A DNA stretch of 64,000 nt from an uncultured Bacteroidales bacterium (GCA_958418815.1 CATZGB010000009.1:19606-83605); one strand, 5' to 3'; numbered from the stretch's first letter, positions 36,659 through 46,541 are shown. The notes: generated from the sequence alone by a model not told the origin. A program made the numbers and translations.

Positions 36659-37678
36659 TCAGTGGGCGTGGGTGAACTCTTTGAGGAACCTGACATCGTT
36701 CTCCGAGAAGAGACGCAGGTCGTTGACCCTGTATTTCAGGTTGGCGATGCGCTCCACACCCATTCCGAGGGCGAAGCCCGAGTAGACCTTCGAGTCTATG
36801 CCGCAGGCGTCAAGCACGTTGGGGTCGACCATTCCGCAACCGAGGATTTCGACCCATCCGGTGTGCTTGCAGAATCCGCACCCCTTGCCTCCGCAGAGGT
36901 TGCAGGAGATGTCCATCTCTGCCGACGGCTCGGTGAAGGGGAAATAGCTCGGGCGCAGACGTATCTTGGTCTCTGGGCCGAACATCTCGCGGGCGAAGTA
37001 GAGCAGGGTCTGCTTGAGGTCGGCGAAAGAGACATCCTTGTCGACATAGAGAGCCTCGACCTGATGGAAGAAGCAGTGGGCGCGCGCCGAGATGGCCTCG
37101 TTGCGGTAGACACGTCCGGGGCATACGATGCGGATGGGGGGCTGGGTATGCTCCATGACGCGCGACTGCACGGAAGATGTGTGGGTGCGCAGCAACACGT
37201 CGGGGTTGCGCTGTATGAAGAATGTGTCCTGCATGTCGCGGGCCGGATGGTCCTCGGCGAAGTTGAGCGACGAGAACACATGCCAGTCATCCTCGATTTC
37301 AGGCCCCTCGGCCACGGTGAAGCCCAGACGGCGGAAAATCTCCACGATCTCGTCGCGCACGAGCGACAGGGGATGGCGGGTGCCAAGCGCGATCGGGCTT
37401 GCCGAACGGCTCAGGTCGAGCGAGTCGTCAAGGGTCTCGGCCGACTCGGTGGCGGCCTTCAGGGCGTTGATTTTCTCAGTGGCGAGAAGCTTCAGGGCGT
37501 TGATTTCCATCCCGACGGCCTTCTTCTGGTCGGCGGGCACATTGCGGAAATCAGCCATAAGGTTGCTGACCTCTCCCTTTTTCGAGAGATATTTGATTCT
37601 GAGGGCCTCGACCTCTTCCGGAGTGGAGGCCTGCAGGGTCTCGATCTCAGCCTTGAGACTATGGATTTTTTCTAACAT
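36659..37678 (-). CDS. pheS: Phenylalanyl-tRNA synthetase alpha subunit
   Basis: 339 aa from the ATG at 37678 (MLEKIHSLKAEI); a TTG three codons upstream is also in frame. It charges tRNA-Phe with phenylalanine together with PheT, whose gene is not in the window. The class II motifs VCPGRVYRNEAISA (motif 2) and GFALGMGVERIANLKY (motif 3) are intact, and the N-terminal coiled-coil tRNA-binding arm covers about 1-85. A cysteine-rich insert (CNLCGGKGCGFCKHTGW) could hold a metal ion. Confidence 0.97.
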   Translation of the reverse strand: MLEKIHSLKAEIETLQASTPEEVEALRIKYLSKKGEVSNLMADFRNVPADQKKAVGMEINALKLLATEKINALKAATESAETLDDSLDLSRSASPIALGTRHPLSLVRDEIVEIFRRLGFTVAEGPEIEDDWHVFSSLNFAEDHPARDMQDTFFIQRNPDVLLRTHTSSVQSRVMEHTQPPIRIVCPGRVYRNEAISARAHCFFHQVEALYVDKDVSFADLKQTLLYFAREMFGPETKIRLRPSYFPFTEPSAEMDISCNLCGGKGCGFCKHTGWVEILGCGMVDPNVLDACGIDSKVYSGFALGMGVERIANLKYRVNDLRLFSENDVRFLKEFTHAH

Positions 37679-37766
37679 TCTGTTCAAAAAGCTTTAGAGG
37701 CGGACAAATCCGTCAGGCATCCTCTTTGGTTAAACGGGTATTCGGGCGGCCGGCGGGCCGACACTC

Positions 37767-38345
37767 TCACTCCTCAGTCTCGGCGTCGAGCGCTGAGGCT
37801 ATCGAGGCGAAAATCTCATCCACCGAGCCGCTGCCGTGGATGGGACGGTACTTCCCCTCCTTGATATAGAAATCGCGCAGGGGTGTGGTCGACTCGTGGT
37901 AGACCTTGAGGCGGTTCTGGATGGTCTCGAGATTGTCGTCGGCACGGCCTGTCTGGGCGCCGCGCTTGATCATGCGGTCGACCAGCTCATCCTCCGGCAC
38001 CTCCAGCCCCACCACATGGTGGATTTTCTGGCCACGTTTCTCCAGGAAGCGGTTGAGCGCCTCAGCCTGGGGGATGGTGCGGGGGAAACCGTCGAGAATC
38101 ACCCCGTCTTTGGCCTTGGGGTCATTGTCGATGATTTCTTCAAGAATCTTTATCATCAGGGAGTCAGGTATGAGCTGTCCCTGGTTGATATATGTCTTCG
38201 CGATCTGACCGATTGGGGTCTTGCGGGCGATATGGTCACGCAGCACCTCACCTGTCGAGATGTGGTGGAGTCCGTAACGTTCGATAAGTTTTTCGCTCTG
38301 GGTGCCCTTTCCGCTGCCCGGAGCGCCGAAAATCACAACATTCAT
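37767..38345 (-). CDS. adk: Adenylate kinase, short type
   Basis: 192 aa. It converts 2 ADP to ATP and AMP. P-loop GAPGSGKGTQ at residue 7, GFPRTIPQAEAL at about residue 86 and RADDNLETIQNRL at about residue 138 are present. The LID insert and its zinc cysteines are absent, as in the short Bacteroidetes form. It lies between hpt and pheS on the same strand. Confidence 0.96.
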   Translation of the reverse strand: MNVVIFGAPGSGKGTQSEKLIERYGLHHISTGEVLRDHIARKTPIGQIAKTYINQGQLIPDSLMIKILEEIIDNDPKAKDGVILDGFPRTIPQAEALNRFLEKRGQKIHHVVGLEVPEDELVDRMIKRGAQTGRADDNLETIQNRLKVYHESTTPLRDFYIKEGKYRPIHGSGSVDEIFASIASALDAETEE

Positions 38346-38465
38346 TTATCTGTGTTCACAATGTCGTTTACTTGGGAATAGCCCGTTGGAGGGCAACCAC
38401 GGCTCCGCCGAGGGGAGCCGGGGCGTGTTATCACACCGTCAGAAAGTCGGCGTCATGCCTTGGAT

Positions 38466-39011
38466 TCAGTCGGCCTGCTCCTTCAGGACATAGATGTCCT
38501 TGAGGTTGCGCGCGAGGCCGTCAAGGTCAAGGCCGAATCCGATGATGAACTTCGGAGGAATCGAGAAACCGACATAATCGGGCTTCACGTCGCAGCGCAG
38601 CGACTCGGGCTTGAAGAGCAGCGTGGCCACCTTCAGCTCGGCGGGGTTCTTCTTCTGCAGGTCATCGAGCAGGCGCTTGATGGTGTGGCCCGTGTCGACG
38701 ATGTCCTCGACAACGATCACTGTGCGTCCCTCGATATCCTCTCCGAGGCCCATGACCTCCTTCACCACACCGGTGGTCGATGTCCCCTCATAGCTCTTGA
38801 GGCGTATGAACGAGATTTCCGCGTCTGTCTCCACCTCCCGGAAAAGGTCGGAAGCGAATGGGAAAGCCCCGTTAAGCACACAAAGGAAGAGAGGACGTTT
38901 TCCACGGCACTCTTCGGTAATGGTCTTCGCAAGTTCCTTGACGCGAGCGTCAATCTTCTCTTTAAGGATATAAGGCTCGAAAGTGAGCCCGTTATATGTG
39001 ACTTCTTTCAT
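38466..39011 (-). CDS. hpt: Hypoxanthine phosphoribosyltransferase
   Basis: 181 aa from the ATG at 39011 (MKEVTYNGLTF); an upstream extension to 39083 would start before the promoter. It salvages hypoxanthine or guanine with PRPP. The PRPP motif VVEDIVDTGHTIKRLL (around residue 95) is intact, as are FLCVLNGAFPFASDL and DYVGFSIPPKFIIGFGLD. The promoter at 39030-39061 gives a leader of about 12 nt. Downstream genes are adk and pheS. Confidence 0.95.
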   Translation of the reverse strand: MKEVTYNGLTFEPYILKEKIDARVKELAKTITEECRGKRPLFLCVLNGAFPFASDLFREVETDAEISFIRLKSYEGTSTTGVVKEVMGLGEDIEGRTVIVVEDIVDTGHTIKRLLDDLQKKNPAELKVATLLFKPESLRCDVKPDYVGFSIPPKFIIGFGLDLDGLARNLKDIYVLKEQAD

Positions 39012-39029
39012 CAGGTTGGAATAATTGTG

Positions 39030-39061
39030 CAAAATTAAACAATTTTTCCCCACTTCCCAAA
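39030..39061 (-). promoter_or_regulatory. Promoter of hpt
   Basis: TTTG (39058-39061) and TAATTTTG (39030-39037) on the minus strand are exactly 20 bp apart. Confidence 0.75.
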
Positions 39062-39092
39062 CCGCCACCCCGATTTTTCCCAAATTTTAATC

Positions 39093-39144
39093 CATATGAG
39101 TGTTCCATATGAGTGTTCCATATGAGTGTTCCATATGAGTGTTC
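39093..39144 (+). repeat. Four tandem 13-bp repeats at the left side of copy F
   Basis: CATATGAGTGTTC repeated four times without change. The core GAGTGTTCC also occurs once in the left flank of copy B, so this is an expanded piece of the element's left flank. Confidence 0.9.
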
Positions 39145-39176
39145 CCAGAATCATACCCCTATGTATGGTTCGCCCA

Positions 39177-39429
39177 CGAATCCGTAGGATTCCTTAACTA
39201 TTAGCCGGGGGTTGGCGGCCGACAGGCCGGTAACCCCCGGTAAATACGCCAGGCGTGGGATTCTGAAAGAATCTTTTATAGATGTTACCTTTAAATGAGG
39301 TTGCCTATATAAAAGATTCTTTCAGAATCACACCCATAATGTCAGCAACCCCGGGTTTACGCGTGGTCGCCCGCAAGGGGCTTCCACGCGCCAACCCGGA
39401 GCTAATAGTTAAGGAATCCTCCAGATTCG
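39177..39429 (+). repeat. Cloverleaf palindromic repeat, copy F
   Basis: 253 bp, same orientation as A-D but more diverged. Differences are paired: the left arm has GGATTCCTTAAC (others GGATTCATTAAC) and the right arm has GTTAAGGAATCC (others ATTAATGAATCC), so base pairs are kept and one mismatch is repaired. Stem 3 has a new CGCGTGG/CCACGCG pairing. The right side continues into sequence like that after copy A. It lies at the 3' end of the GLUG gene. Confidence 0.9.
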
Positions 39430-39662
39430 CTGTCGGATTCAATGCATACCAATATGGATTCGATGCCGGATTAGTGTGTGGTTTGGTCGCATCAGTCAAA
39501 CGTGTTTAACTGACTGGTTTGAGCGAGTTTATGCATTGGCATACCCCCCTCATCCCAGTGAATGTGCCAGCTGGCCGAGGAAAACACAAAGTCAAATAGA
39601 ACCCGGAAGTTTTTACCGGACAGCAGTCACTTTTTTTCAGAAAAAATCACAGATACCGTAGA

Positions 39663-39715
39663 CAAACAGCACACCCTTAAGAACGGGCACGGCCCGCTCC
39701 TAAGGGTGTTTGTTG
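39663..39715 (-). terminator. Rho-independent terminator of the GLUG-repeat gene
   Basis: ACACCCTTA..GAACGGGC pairs with GCCCG..TAAGGGTGT over about 18 bp around a short loop, followed on the minus strand by GCTGTTTGTC. It is 20 bp past the stop codon. Confidence 0.7.
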
Positions 39716-39734
39716 GATTTCTGTCAGGTCGCGG

Positions 39735-42700
39735 TTATTTTACCACTGTCTTAAGGATGTGCCCTGCGGCCTTGACGATGTAGACCCCGGGGGCCAACGC
39801 GATGGTCTCTCCGGCCACGGCGGTTCCTGAGCGCAGCGCCAGTCCGGCCATGTCGTAGACAGTGTAATCGCATTCCGACCCGAAGAGCAGGCCGCCTGCG
39901 ACAGCTCTCACCTCGGGGGTTGCAGCCCCTTCGACAGCCATCACCGAGGATGTCCCTGTAAGGACAAGGGGCACTTCACGGCTGAGGTCGCCAAGCTTGG
40001 CCGTCAGGACATACTCTCCGATGGCTCCCGCGACAGGGGTCACATTGTCACCGTCGAAGCTGAACGCTTTGCTGTCGCCGCTCCATTCGACCCCGTTAGA
40101 CACGCGGAACGCCTTGGAGACCTGTCCCATATGGTCGTCAGAGTCCAGGAATACCGTGGAGGCGTAAATACGCGCGTAGTCATCATCGGCGAATCCCGAC
40201 AGCATCGGAAGCATGTCGTCACTGCGTGACCAGCCTTCGCCGAAGTCTGTTGCGGCAAGCTCAGATGTCAGCAGCGCGCCATCCTCAGCCTCAAGGTCGT
40301 GGATGACCTGGCGGTCGTAATATGCCGCGTCAAAAGAGGTCTTGTTGCTTCGGCCTACGAAGACACCGATATTGGCAGGGGCCTCAATCGTGCTGACCAC
40401 GCGTCCGGCCTGGTAGACACGCGTGAGCGTGGTGGTTTTGGATGAGAGGTCATAACTGCCGACTATTCCACCGGCATTCTTCTCCGCCGTCACGGTGCCC
40501 ATATTGTAGGCATCGGTCACAATGGGGTCGCCACGTCCGACGATACCGCCGGCACCTGCCGTCGTGGAGCCGAGCGAGCTTTTGGTGTTGCTCACATTGC
40601 CCAGGTTGAACGACCTCTCGACCACCGGCTGCGAGCCACGGCCGATAATGCCTCCGGCGGTGGAGCTGGTAGCGGTCACATTTCCGGCGTTGTAACTGTC
40701 AGACACCGTCATGTTGGTGTAAGCGTAACCCAATATGCCCGCGATTTCCGTGCCGCCGTTTACCTCACCGAGGTTACGGGAGCCTGTGATGGCGCTTTCT
40801 TTGCTGGCATATCCGGCGACACCACCCACATCGGTGGTGCCGGTGACCTTACCGGCGTTAACACCTCCGTCAATGACGGTGTTCACCATATTGCCGACGA
40901 TACCGCCGGTCTTGGTGGTGCCGGTGACAGCGCCATTGTTGCGCACATCCACAATACGTATCTCCGCGCCGTTGGCATATCCCACGACACCTCCGGTCTG
41001 TGATTTGCCGGTGATGCCACTGTTGTTGACACACTCCTGCACCAAGGCCGAGCCTGTGGCCTGTCCTACAAGGCCGCCAAGGTTGGAGGTTGAAGCCGAC
41101 GACAGCACCTCACCATTGTTCACGCAATTCTGCAGCGTGCCGGCGAGAATGCCGACCAACGCGCCGACACTGCCCTTGCCGCTGATTGAGGAACCGCCGC
41201 CGATGGCAAGATTCTTGACCACACCGGAGGCGCCTACACGTCCGAAAAGTCCGACTCCGTCGACAGTCTCCTCGACATATATGTTGTCAATCATCCGGCC
41301 TCCGCCGTCAAAGATTCCGTTGAACTCGACAAGGCCGTTGCCGGCGATCGGCGTGAACTGCGCGCCATCCATGTCTATGTCGGCGGTCATCAGGAAATGT
41401 TTCCCCGCATAATCCTGGCCGGAAGCGGCCATGTCGGCGGAAAGCTTATCGAGGTCGGCAGCCGACTCAATCAGATAGGGGCTTTCGGCAGTGCCGTCAC
41501 CGTTGAATATGTCGGCCAGCGCGGCAATCGACAACGAACGGCTGCGGCCACCGCCGAGCGTGGCCGTCAGCTCATCCTTGACATAAGTATCGGTGTTTGT
41601 CACAATCAGCTTGTCTCCTGAGATGCTGAACGCCACACCATCCTTGAGCGACCACACAAGCCCTTCGGCCACCGCGAGGGTCGCGTCAGCGGCAAGCTGC
41701 TCACATCCCATCCCGTCGGCAAACCATACTGGCATGGAAGCCAGGCGCGAGGCCTCCTCGTCGGCAAACATCGCCAATCGGGGATAACGCCCGTCGGCTG
41801 CCAGCCATTTCCCCTCCATATCTGCCACGGGGAGCGTGGCGACGGTCAGGGAGGCGGTAGGAAGCGCCGTAACTCCGTCAAACGGCGTGCCCGACATTAC
41901 TATCTGGCTGTCATAATACACATTTTCAAACGTGCCGCCGGCATCCTTGCCTATCGCGGCACCCGAGTTGTCGCGCGAGGCCAGGACCTCGATCTGCCCG
42001 AGTGACAACGCGTTGGAGACCACGCCGCCCGCCTTGCTGTCAGTGACGATTCCAGCCACCTCAGAGCCTGCAGACAACCGGCCCGTGTTGATCACATTCT
42101 TGACTGTCCCTTTGTTGAGACACACAATGCCGCCGACGGTCTTGGAACCTGAAGGGCCTCCCGCCACATCACCATTGTTCTGGCAGTTCTCCACCAGGCC
42201 CTCGTTGTGATACACGATTCCGGCCATGGCGCCACCATTTCCGGTGGCCGAGAGCCGTCCCTCGTTGTAGCAATCGATTATGCGGCTGTCGCCATAAGCC
42301 ACATACGCTATGCCGGCCGAGAAACCGGTGGTTGTCGGGATGTCGGCATAGTTGCGGCAATTCTCCACTGTGCCGTAAAGCACCGCCACGAACGGGGCGA
42401 AATTGCGGAAGATGTCAAAACGGCAGCTGCTGTCGACGGTCAGGTTCTTGACAACACCGTCGGAGTAGACCGTGCGGAAAAGCCCGACATTCATCACACT
42501 GTTTGTCCGCGAGTCGAGGGCAAGGTTCTTTATCCGGTGGTTTCCACCGTCGAAAACCCCGTTGAACGCAAGCTCGGCCGAATTGAACGCCATCGGGACG
42601 AACGCCGTGCCGGCCATGTCTATGTCTGCGGTCATCAGGAAATGCTCGCCGGAGAAGTCAAGCCCTTGGGCATTGGTGGCGTCGGAGAGCTTCATCAGGT

Positions 42701-44246
42701 CATTGGCGTCTGAGATGAGGTATGGCGACCCGGCGGTGCCCTCTCCCTGGAAAATCACAGGATAGACACTCACCAGCAGCCTCTTCTCACTGTTGCCCAG
42801 GTAAGCGTGGAGCTGTATGTCGACCTTCTTGTCGCCACGGGTAACCGAAATCAGGTTGCCCGACATGGTGGCCGCGGAGTTGCGGTTCATCTCCCATTCC
42901 ACATCATTGGCGGAGCTGACAGAAAAGTCAGAGGTCACCTTGATGGCGCGGTCACCGTCAGACAGGAATATAGGAGTGGCCCCGAGTATGGCCGCCTCGG
43001 TGTCGGCTGTGTTGGCCAGGCGGGGATACATGCCCTCGCTGAATACCCACACCGTATTGTCGAAACCCTCGATTCCGGCGGCGGAAGTAAGCTGCGCCGT
43101 GGTGAGGCCGTTTGACTGGCTGCAAACGCCTGTGATCTGGGAATCATACCAGGAGTTGACAATGGTGGCTCCGGTATGATTGGCCCCGACAAGCTCCACA
43201 CCCTCATGGCGCGCGGTCATGGCTGTGAACATCGGCCCCATGTTGAGGCTGTTCTCGATGACCAGCTCGGAGTTGTCGGTCGACACCTGCCCGACAAGGC
43301 CACCCACCGAAGTGGAGTAGACATTGTAGACGGTGCCCACATTGTAGCAGTCTTTTATCTTCGCGCCCTTCTCGAAAGAGTTGGTGAGCGCGCCGGATGT
43401 CCCGGTTGACGATATGTAGCCCGAGTTCCAGCAGCGCAGCATCTCACAGCCGCTCAATGTGCCGGTGATGCCGCCGCAATTGTTCGCGAGGCTGCCGGAG
43501 ATGGCTCCGGTGAAATAGCAGTCATGGATGTGGGGCGAACTGTTGAGCTTTATGGTGACTCCGGTGATGCCGCCAAACTGCACGTTGTTCTGGTTTGGGG
43601 CAGTGGAGACGATGTTGACCGAACTGCCGCAACTCTCCACCTGGCCGTAGTTCTGGCCAATCACACCTCCCGCGTTGGAGGTAGATGTTATGGAGCCTGA
43701 GACGGTGCAACCCTTCACGAGTCCTTTGTTCTCACCCACGAGTCCTCCCTTGTAACTGCCGTCGAGCGACTCAAACACGCCGTTGACCACATGGCAGTTC
43801 TCGATGAGCCCTTCAGATGCCGCCGCCATGAATCCGGCGTATGAGTTGCTTGTGGTCAGGGCGGGCTGGGTCAGGGTGAGGTCTTTCACCACCCCGGCGG
43901 GGCCGACGGAGGCGAAAAGACCTACATGTTTCTTGTCGGAATTGAACTTAAGGCCTGTGATGCGATGGCCGTTGCCGTCAAATGTCCCGGCGAACTTCTT
44001 TGGCTGGTTGGCCCCGGTATGGCCGATCATCGGGTTAGAGCTTACCGTCAGGTCGGCTTCGAGACGCAGGGTCATGCCCGCCATGTCATTACCGTCGGTG
44101 ACCAGCTGGGCCAGCTCATCGAGGTCGGCAGCCTTGGTTATCAGATAAGGGGTCTCGGCGGAACCGTCACCGCCGCTGAATGTCTGCGCCAGGGCCGACA
44201 GCCCCATCATCGCGCCGGACGATAGCAAAAGCAGTATTCGTTTCAT
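39735..44246 (-). CDS. Giant secreted GLUG-repeat adhesin-like protein
   Basis: 1503 aa with a signal peptide ending at ALAQ. Three large modules each begin with a near-identical entry motif (FSGGDGSAETPYLI at about residue 22; FQGEGTAGSPYLI at about 499; FNGDGTAESPYLI at about 914), followed by GTFDGNGHRI-type and GLUG-type beta-helix repeats (GGVIGQNYG, GGIVGNMVN and similar). The C-terminus (YTVYDMAGLALRSG, APGVYIVKAAG, HILKTVVK) is a type A T9SS sorting-domain pattern. Probably a surface or secreted adhesin. It begins 57 bp after the subtilisin-like gene and likely shares its transcript. Confidence 0.88.
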   Translation of the reverse strand: MKRILLLLSSGAMMGLSALAQTFSGGDGSAETPYLITKAADLDELAQLVTDGNDMAGMTLRLEADLTVSSNPMIGHTGANQPKKFAGTFDGNGHRITGLKFNSDKKHVGLFASVGPAGVVKDLTLTQPALTTSNSYAGFMAAASEGLIENCHVVNGVFESLDGSYKGGLVGENKGLVKGCTVSGSITSTSNAGGVIGQNYGQVESCGSSVNIVSTAPNQNNVQFGGITGVTIKLNSSPHIHDCYFTGAISGSLANNCGGITGTLSGCEMLRCWNSGYISSTGTSGALTNSFEKGAKIKDCYNVGTVYNVYSTSVGGLVGQVSTDNSELVIENSLNMGPMFTAMTARHEGVELVGANHTGATIVNSWYDSQITGVCSQSNGLTTAQLTSAAGIEGFDNTVWVFSEGMYPRLANTADTEAAILGATPIFLSDGDRAIKVTSDFSVSSANDVEWEMNRNSAATMSGNLISVTRGDKKVDIQLHAYLGNSEKRLLVSVYPVIFQGEGTAGSPYLISDANDLMKLSDATNAQGLDFSGEHFLMTADIDMAGTAFVPMAFNSAELAFNGVFDGGNHRIKNLALDSRTNSVMNVGLFRTVYSDGVVKNLTVDSSCRFDIFRNFAPFVAVLYGTVENCRNYADIPTTTGFSAGIAYVAYGDSRIIDCYNEGRLSATGNGGAMAGIVYHNEGLVENCQNNGDVAGGPSGSKTVGGIVCLNKGTVKNVINTGRLSAGSEVAGIVTDSKAGGVVSNALSLGQIEVLASRDNSGAAIGKDAGGTFENVYYDSQIVMSGTPFDGVTALPTASLTVATLPVADMEGKWLAADGRYPRLAMFADEEASRLASMPVWFADGMGCEQLAADATLAVAEGLVWSLKDGVAFSISGDKLIVTNTDTYVKDELTATLGGGRSRSLSIAALADIFNGDGTAESPYLIESAADLDKLSADMAASGQDYAGKHFLMTADIDMDGAQFTPIAGNGLVEFNGIFDGGGRMIDNIYVEETVDGVGLFGRVGASGVVKNLAIGGGSSISGKGSVGALVGILAGTLQNCVNNGEVLSSASTSNLGGLVGQATGSALVQECVNNSGITGKSQTGGVVGYANGAEIRIVDVRNNGAVTGTTKTGGIVGNMVNTVIDGGVNAGKVTGTTDVGGVAGYASKESAITGSRNLGEVNGGTEIAGILGYAYTNMTVSDSYNAGNVTATSSTAGGIIGRGSQPVVERSFNLGNVSNTKSSLGSTTAGAGGIVGRGDPIVTDAYNMGTVTAEKNAGGIVGSYDLSSKTTTLTRVYQAGRVVSTIEAPANIGVFVGRSNKTSFDAAYYDRQVIHDLEAEDGALLTSELAATDFGEGWSRSDDMLPMLSGFADDDYARIYASTVFLDSDDHMGQVSKAFRVSNGVEWSGDSKAFSFDGDNVTPVAGAIGEYVLTAKLGDLSREVPLVLTGTSSVMAVEGAATPEVRAVAGGLLFGSECDYTVYDMAGLALRSGTAVAGETIALAPGVYIVKAAGHILKTVVK

Positions 44247-44303
44247 CGTATAGTGGTTTGATTGTTAATCGGCCCCCATGACTGGCAATGGAGCCTGGAT
44301 TGG

Positions 44304-46448
44304 TTATCGTTTGAGGTATTTGACCGTCTCGCTGCGGGGGCCTGAGACAACATTCACGATGTAGAGGCCAGGGGCAAGAGAGCCGGTGTCGGGGATGAAC
44401 TCGTCGCCGCAGCCCGAGGGGCCGGCCTCGGCCACCAGCGCGGTAGCCCCGTCGATGGTGTGGAATGTGAGGCGCGTGGAGGCCGACTGGCGGTAATGAA
44501 GCACCCGCAGCTGGCCGTCGACCATCTGCACAGAGAAATCGTCCTCCACAACCGACGGCACTCCCGACTGGGAGGCGAAATGGTTGAGGACATACACAAG
44601 CCCGGCATACGCGTCTATCTTGCCGTAGCCCCAGGTGTTGCCCGGCTGGTCGCCTGTGAACTCGTCGTGGCGGGCTGTGGCGGCAAACACCTCCCGCAGG
44701 TTGTCGGGCGTGAGCGTCGGGCAGGCCTGGAGCCAAGTCGCCACGATTCCGGCCACATGGGGGGATGCCATCGAGGTGCCCTGGTACACCCCATAGTAAT
44801 ATGTCTTGCCGTTCCACTGACGAGTCGCCACCTGTTCTGTCTGCGAATTGTTGCCATTGAAGGCCGACACGATAAGGCTTCCGGGGGCGGCGATGTCAGG
44901 CTTCATGCGCCCGTCCACTGTCGGCCCGACATTGGAATACGGGGCGATGTCATTCATCGGGAATCCCGACTCGTAGAGGGAGCCGTCGAGCTTCACCACA
45001 TTGTTGCGGGAGCTGTAAGAGGCGACGGTGATGATGCTCTTGCCGACACCTCCGATTTCACATGTGCCATACATGTTGTCAGGCACATCCATCACCGGCA
45101 GATGCTGCAGGAAACAGCAATAGTTCTCGTTGGCCCACGCATGCACCGTCGACCCGGCATCTGCCGTCACGATTACAGCTATCACCTTGGTCGGGCGGTA
45201 GTCGGTGATGGCCAGCTGGATATGCGCCATGGGGCGGTCGTTGAGCGGGCTTCGCTGTGTCACGATCGAGAAATATCCGCCCGACTCGTCATACGGCTGT
45301 TGCAGGGTGATGGTCCCGCTGTAGTCGTTGGCCGCGTTGAAGGCCCGGCTCTGGTAGACAGGTTCCATGGTCTCCTTGTCGACAGTGCAGACCCTGACCT
45401 TCATGTTGGCCCCGGGTTCTCCCCATATCTGCAGCTCGCCGATTCCCGACATCCCTTCCAGGAAACCGATTCCGGCGAAAAGCCTGTCGTCGCTGTCAGC
45501 CATAGTCTTCGAGATGTGCATGTTTATCAACGCGTTGTTGCCGGCCGCGCCGACCACGATGCGTCCCTCTCCGGTCAGCTCGTCAATCATCTGGTCGCGC
45601 AACGAAGACCCGTCGTGGGGCCCCATCTCCGTTCCCAGGCTCATGTTTATGACAGCCGGCTTGTCGGCCTCGTCTGCGTAATCGAAGATGAATTTTATGG
45701 CGTCGGAAATCCCGGTGTCTATATCCTTGAAGGAGGAGAACACCAGGTCTGCGTCATATGCCACCCCGTGGTAGGGGCTCTCCATGTCTGACCCGGCGGC
45801 AATGCCCATCACGTGGCATCCATGAGAATAATACGCCATATCGGTGCCCCTGGCCGTTATACCCTCCTGTGTGTCATAGCAACTGCCATAGGTGTAAGGG
45901 GCAGGGGGCACCCCGGTCTCATCTGCCTGGCACCATACCCGCTTGATGCGCAGCGTGGTGCCGTCCTGGGCGAAAAATGCCGGATGAGTGAAATCCACCC
46001 CTCCGTCAATCACCCCCACGATTGTCCCTTTCCCTGAAAACGGAGTCTCGAGCGGGGGAGTCGCCGAATGGATGTCGGTGACCCTGGTGTCGGTCCTGGC
46101 GGCATCCATGAGCATCTTGGCGGGCTGTGCCGCCTGCACACATTCAACCGACTCCAGCGCCGCCACGTCATAGACGCGGTCGGCCGGAATCAACGCCGTC
46201 AGTATCGACGGGGTGACCGTCTGCACGGTCACTCCCAGCATCGCCAGGGAGTCGACGCAAGAGGGATCGTTGTATTTCACATAGGCATTGATTACCCCGG
46301 GAAGACCTGCCCCCGTGGCATCATTGACTTGAATTGACGCCCGCTGGCGGGCCATCAGGTCCATAATGGTGTTGGATGTGAGCTTTGCCGTATCGGCGGC
46401 ATGCACCATAAATGAGGACATTAGCAGCAGTAGCGAAATTTTTCTCAT
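44304..46448 (-). CDS. Secreted subtilisin-like (S8) serine protease with T9SS-like C-terminal domain
   Basis: 714 aa with a signal peptide (SLLLLMSSFMVHA). The catalytic triad is intact: Asp in GVIDGGVDFTHPAF (around residue 147), His in HGCHVMGIAAGS (around 210), Ser in GTSMASPHVAGIVA (around 557). The oxyanion region NMSLGTEMGPHDG is present. The long insert between His and Ser is a beta-rich domain as in surface proteases of Bacteroidales. The tail LAPGLYIVNVVSG..ETVKYLKR fits a sorting domain. It is upstream of the GLUG adhesin gene and may process it or host proteins. Confidence 0.92.
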   Translation of the reverse strand: MRKISLLLLMSSFMVHAADTAKLTSNTIMDLMARQRASIQVNDATGAGLPGVINAYVKYNDPSCVDSLAMLGVTVQTVTPSILTALIPADRVYDVAALESVECVQAAQPAKMLMDAARTDTRVTDIHSATPPLETPFSGKGTIVGVIDGGVDFTHPAFFAQDGTTLRIKRVWCQADETGVPPAPYTYGSCYDTQEGITARGTDMAYYSHGCHVMGIAAGSDMESPYHGVAYDADLVFSSFKDIDTGISDAIKFIFDYADEADKPAVINMSLGTEMGPHDGSSLRDQMIDELTGEGRIVVGAAGNNALINMHISKTMADSDDRLFAGIGFLEGMSGIGELQIWGEPGANMKVRVCTVDKETMEPVYQSRAFNAANDYSGTITLQQPYDESGGYFSIVTQRSPLNDRPMAHIQLAITDYRPTKVIAVIVTADAGSTVHAWANENYCCFLQHLPVMDVPDNMYGTCEIGGVGKSIITVASYSSRNNVVKLDGSLYESGFPMNDIAPYSNVGPTVDGRMKPDIAAPGSLIVSAFNGNNSQTEQVATRQWNGKTYYYGVYQGTSMASPHVAGIVATWLQACPTLTPDNLREVFAATARHDEFTGDQPGNTWGYGKIDAYAGLVYVLNHFASQSGVPSVVEDDFSVQMVDGQLRVLHYRQSASTRLTFHTIDGATALVAEAGPSGCGDEFIPDTGSLAPGLYIVNVVSGPRSETVKYLKR

Positions 46449-46485
46449 AATGGATCCGAGCTGAGTGATTGGTATTGGATATTCG

Positions 46486-46493
46486 CAAATATA
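46486..46493 (-). promoter_or_regulatory. Candidate -7 box for the protease-adhesin pair
   Basis: TATATTTG on the minus strand, 37 bp before the ATG at 46448. No clear -33 box is visible. Confidence 0.4.
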
Positions 46494-46541
46494 AACATAA
46501 CTTCGCTCTTCACTCTTTAGCTTTTGTTAATTATTGTTAAC

